From positions 7,487 through 71,486 of the forward strand of contig NZ_JHVC01000019.1 of the NCBI RefSeq assembly GCF_000619945.1: a stretch of 64,000 nt of DNA, read 5' to 3'. Shown piece by piece: positions 63,158 to 64,000 of the stretch. This DNA comes from Clostridium lundense DSM 17049. Its GTDB lineage: Bacteria; Bacillota; Clostridia; Clostridiales; Clostridiaceae. The stretch's first letter is position 1. Every line of letters starts with the position of its first letter. Position numbers and translations under genes: made by a program. Under the pieces are notes generated by a model. It saw nothing but the letters and a program-made list of their open reading frames with translations. It made no database searches and was not told the origin of the DNA.

Positions 63158-63526
63158 ATGGATTCTAGAGATTTAATATGTATAGGATGTCCTATGGGAT
63201 GTAATCTTCAAGTAGAACTAGAACGTAAAAAGGTAACAAAAGTTACAGGAAATATTTGTCCAAGAGGAAAGGCATATGCAGAAAAGGAGTGTACAAACCC
63301 TACTAGAATAGTAACTTCTTCTGTAAAAGTAGAAAATGGACAAGTTGATATGACATCTGTAAAAACAGAAAGCGATATACCGAAGGATAAAATATTTGAA
63401 TGTATGAAATGTATAAGAAGAGTTAAAATTAAAGCTCCTGTAGAGATAGGACAGGTTATTATAGAAAATGTAGCCGGAACAAATGTAAATGTAATTTCTA
63501 CAAGGAAAGTGAAATGTAATATCTAA
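63158..63526 (+). CDS. DUF1667 cysteine-rich protein of the G3P dehydrogenase complex
   Basis: The 122-residue protein has four cysteines near the N-terminus in the pattern CIGCPMGCNL and GNICPRG, with two more in FECMKCIRR. It fits DUF1667, a small subunit commonly encoded after GlpA/GlpB-like oxidoreductases in clostridia. It probably binds an iron-sulfur cluster and takes part in electron transfer. The ribosome site is TGGAAGGAG. Confidence 0.85.
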   Translation: MDSRDLICIGCPMGCNLQVELERKKVTKVTGNICPRGKAYAEKECTNPTRIVTSSVKVENGQVDMTSVKTESDIPKDKIFECMKCIRRVKIKAPVEIGQVIIENVAGTNVNVISTRKVKCNI

Positions 63527-63530
63527 ATTT

Positions 63531-63627
63531 ATAGTGAAGGATTATAAGGAGGCTTTTTATTAGTATACTAAGAATTATATAAATTTTATGGTATCACTAG
63601 TATAAGACTTCCTTTATCCTTCATTAT
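63531..63627. repeat. Interrupted inverted repeat after the glp operon
   Basis: ATAGTGAAGGATTATAAGGA (63531-63550) is an imperfect inverted copy of TCCTTTATCCTTCATTAT (63610-63627). The centre contains TTAGTATACTAA. It may be a terminator or a short intergenic repeat. It ends about 40 bases before the IS element. Confidence 0.45.
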
Positions 63628-63666
63628 TTATTTGATGTTAGGAAAAGGTGTATTAAAATTTTATAT

Positions 63667-64000
63667 GAGCCTGTGAAAAAAAGTCTGTAAATTACAAAAT
63701 ATAGCAGCTTTCTATGATAAAATATAAATATCATAGGAGGCTGTTTTGTTATGGGTAAAAGAAAAGAAAGATTAACAGAGGGAAAAAAGAATATTATTGC
63801 TGATTTAATTAGGGAGTATGACATTCAATCTGCTGAGGACATTCAAGACGCATTAAAAGACCTTCTTGGAGGTACTATTGAAAGCATGCTTGCAGCTGAG
63901 ATGGATAACCATTTAGGGTATTCTCCATATGAGCGTACTGATGTAGAAAATGCACGCAATGGAAAGAAACAAAAAACTATTCGTAGTAAATATGGAGAAA
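63667..64000 (+). mobile_element. IS256-family insertion sequence, left end (runs off right edge)
   Basis: GAGCCTGTGAAAAAAAGTCT at 63667-63686 has the look of an IS256-type terminal inverted repeat, 84 bases before a transposase gene. The right end and any target duplication lie outside the window, so the exact boundary is unproven. The element sits just downstream of the G3P operon, where glpF or glpK might be expected. Confidence 0.7.
63751..64000 (+). CDS. IS256-family (mutator type) transposase, N-terminal part
   Basis: ATG 63751, after TAGGAGG, opens a frame that continues to the window edge. The first 83 residues include KERLTEGKKNIIADLIREYD, AEDIQDALKDLLGGTIESML and AAEMDNHLGYSPYER, followed by a basic NARNGKKQKTIRSKYGE. 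This N-terminus is typical of IS256-type transposases; the DDE catalytic core is beyond the window. Whether the gene is intact cannot be judged. Confidence 0.85.
   Translation, partial: MGKRKERLTEGKKNIIADLIREYDIQSAEDIQDALKDLLGGTIESMLAAEMDNHLGYSPYERTDVENARNGKKQKTIRSKYGE

Overview
The window reads as chromosome of a low-GC, Gram-positive anaerobe, most like a proteolytic Clostridium of the sporogenes/botulinum type. This is inferred from the strong AT bias, GGAGG-type ribosome sites, frequent TTG/GTG starts, two T-box leaders, class II GalT, split MetH, ECF transporter organisation and an IS256-type transposase. No rRNA, tRNA, CRISPR array, prophage or plasmid backbone was seen. A partial CRP-like regulator (left edge) and a partial IS256 transposase (right edge) run out of the window.

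Layout. 0-9 kb: CRP-like regulator divergent from a pair of YdcZ-type transporters, an HD-GYP protein, small membrane proteins, a DEGD-box RNA helicase, a chemoreceptor, a short-chain dehydrogenase and a DUF2284 protein. 9-18 kb: glycerophosphodiesterase, a His/Asp-rich MORN-repeat protein, a phosphodiesterase of the alkaline phosphatase superfamily, an ECF-type sigma factor with its DUF4179 partner, an ABC exporter, a hydrolase and a YbaK deacylase. 18-22 kb: a methyl-cycle operon of luxS, a stand-alone MetH activation domain and a MetH lacking that domain. 22-28 kb: T-box leader followed by a branched-chain amino acid ABC transporter, then an AIM24 protein. 28-37 kb: two-component system and a TolB-like protein sharing a 16-nt upstream repeat, RocB-like peptidase, T-box-controlled sodium symporter, YeiH transporter. 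37-42 kb: potassium channel, CheY-CheX and CheX pair, drug-efflux MFS protein.

41-48 kb: CRP-like regulator, uridine phosphorylase and a complete ECF transporter (S, T, A, A'), best read as a nucleoside salvage operon. It faces an NCS2 purine permease whose promoter carries PurBox-like CGAA/TTCG sites. 48-55 kb: AI-2E-family permease, BFD-like iron-sulfur protein, CheV, an AraC regulator with a degenerate glycosidase-like C-terminus, a MATE transporter behind three phased repeats, and a second chemoreceptor. 55-60 kb: galactose operon (LacI-type regulator, galT, galK, galE) with the same 14-bp palindrome before the regulator and before galT. 60-64 kb: anaerobic glycerol-3-phosphate oxidation genes behind a terminator-type leader, followed by an IS256 element.

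No clearly new large system was found. The most informative new signals are regulatory: the gal palindromes, the repeat linking a two-component system to a nearby TolB-like gene, the 18-nt-phased operator of the MATE gene, the CRP-type palindromes, a short open frame bracketed by a hairpin before luxS, and a dispersed inverted-repeat element present twice between convergent genes.
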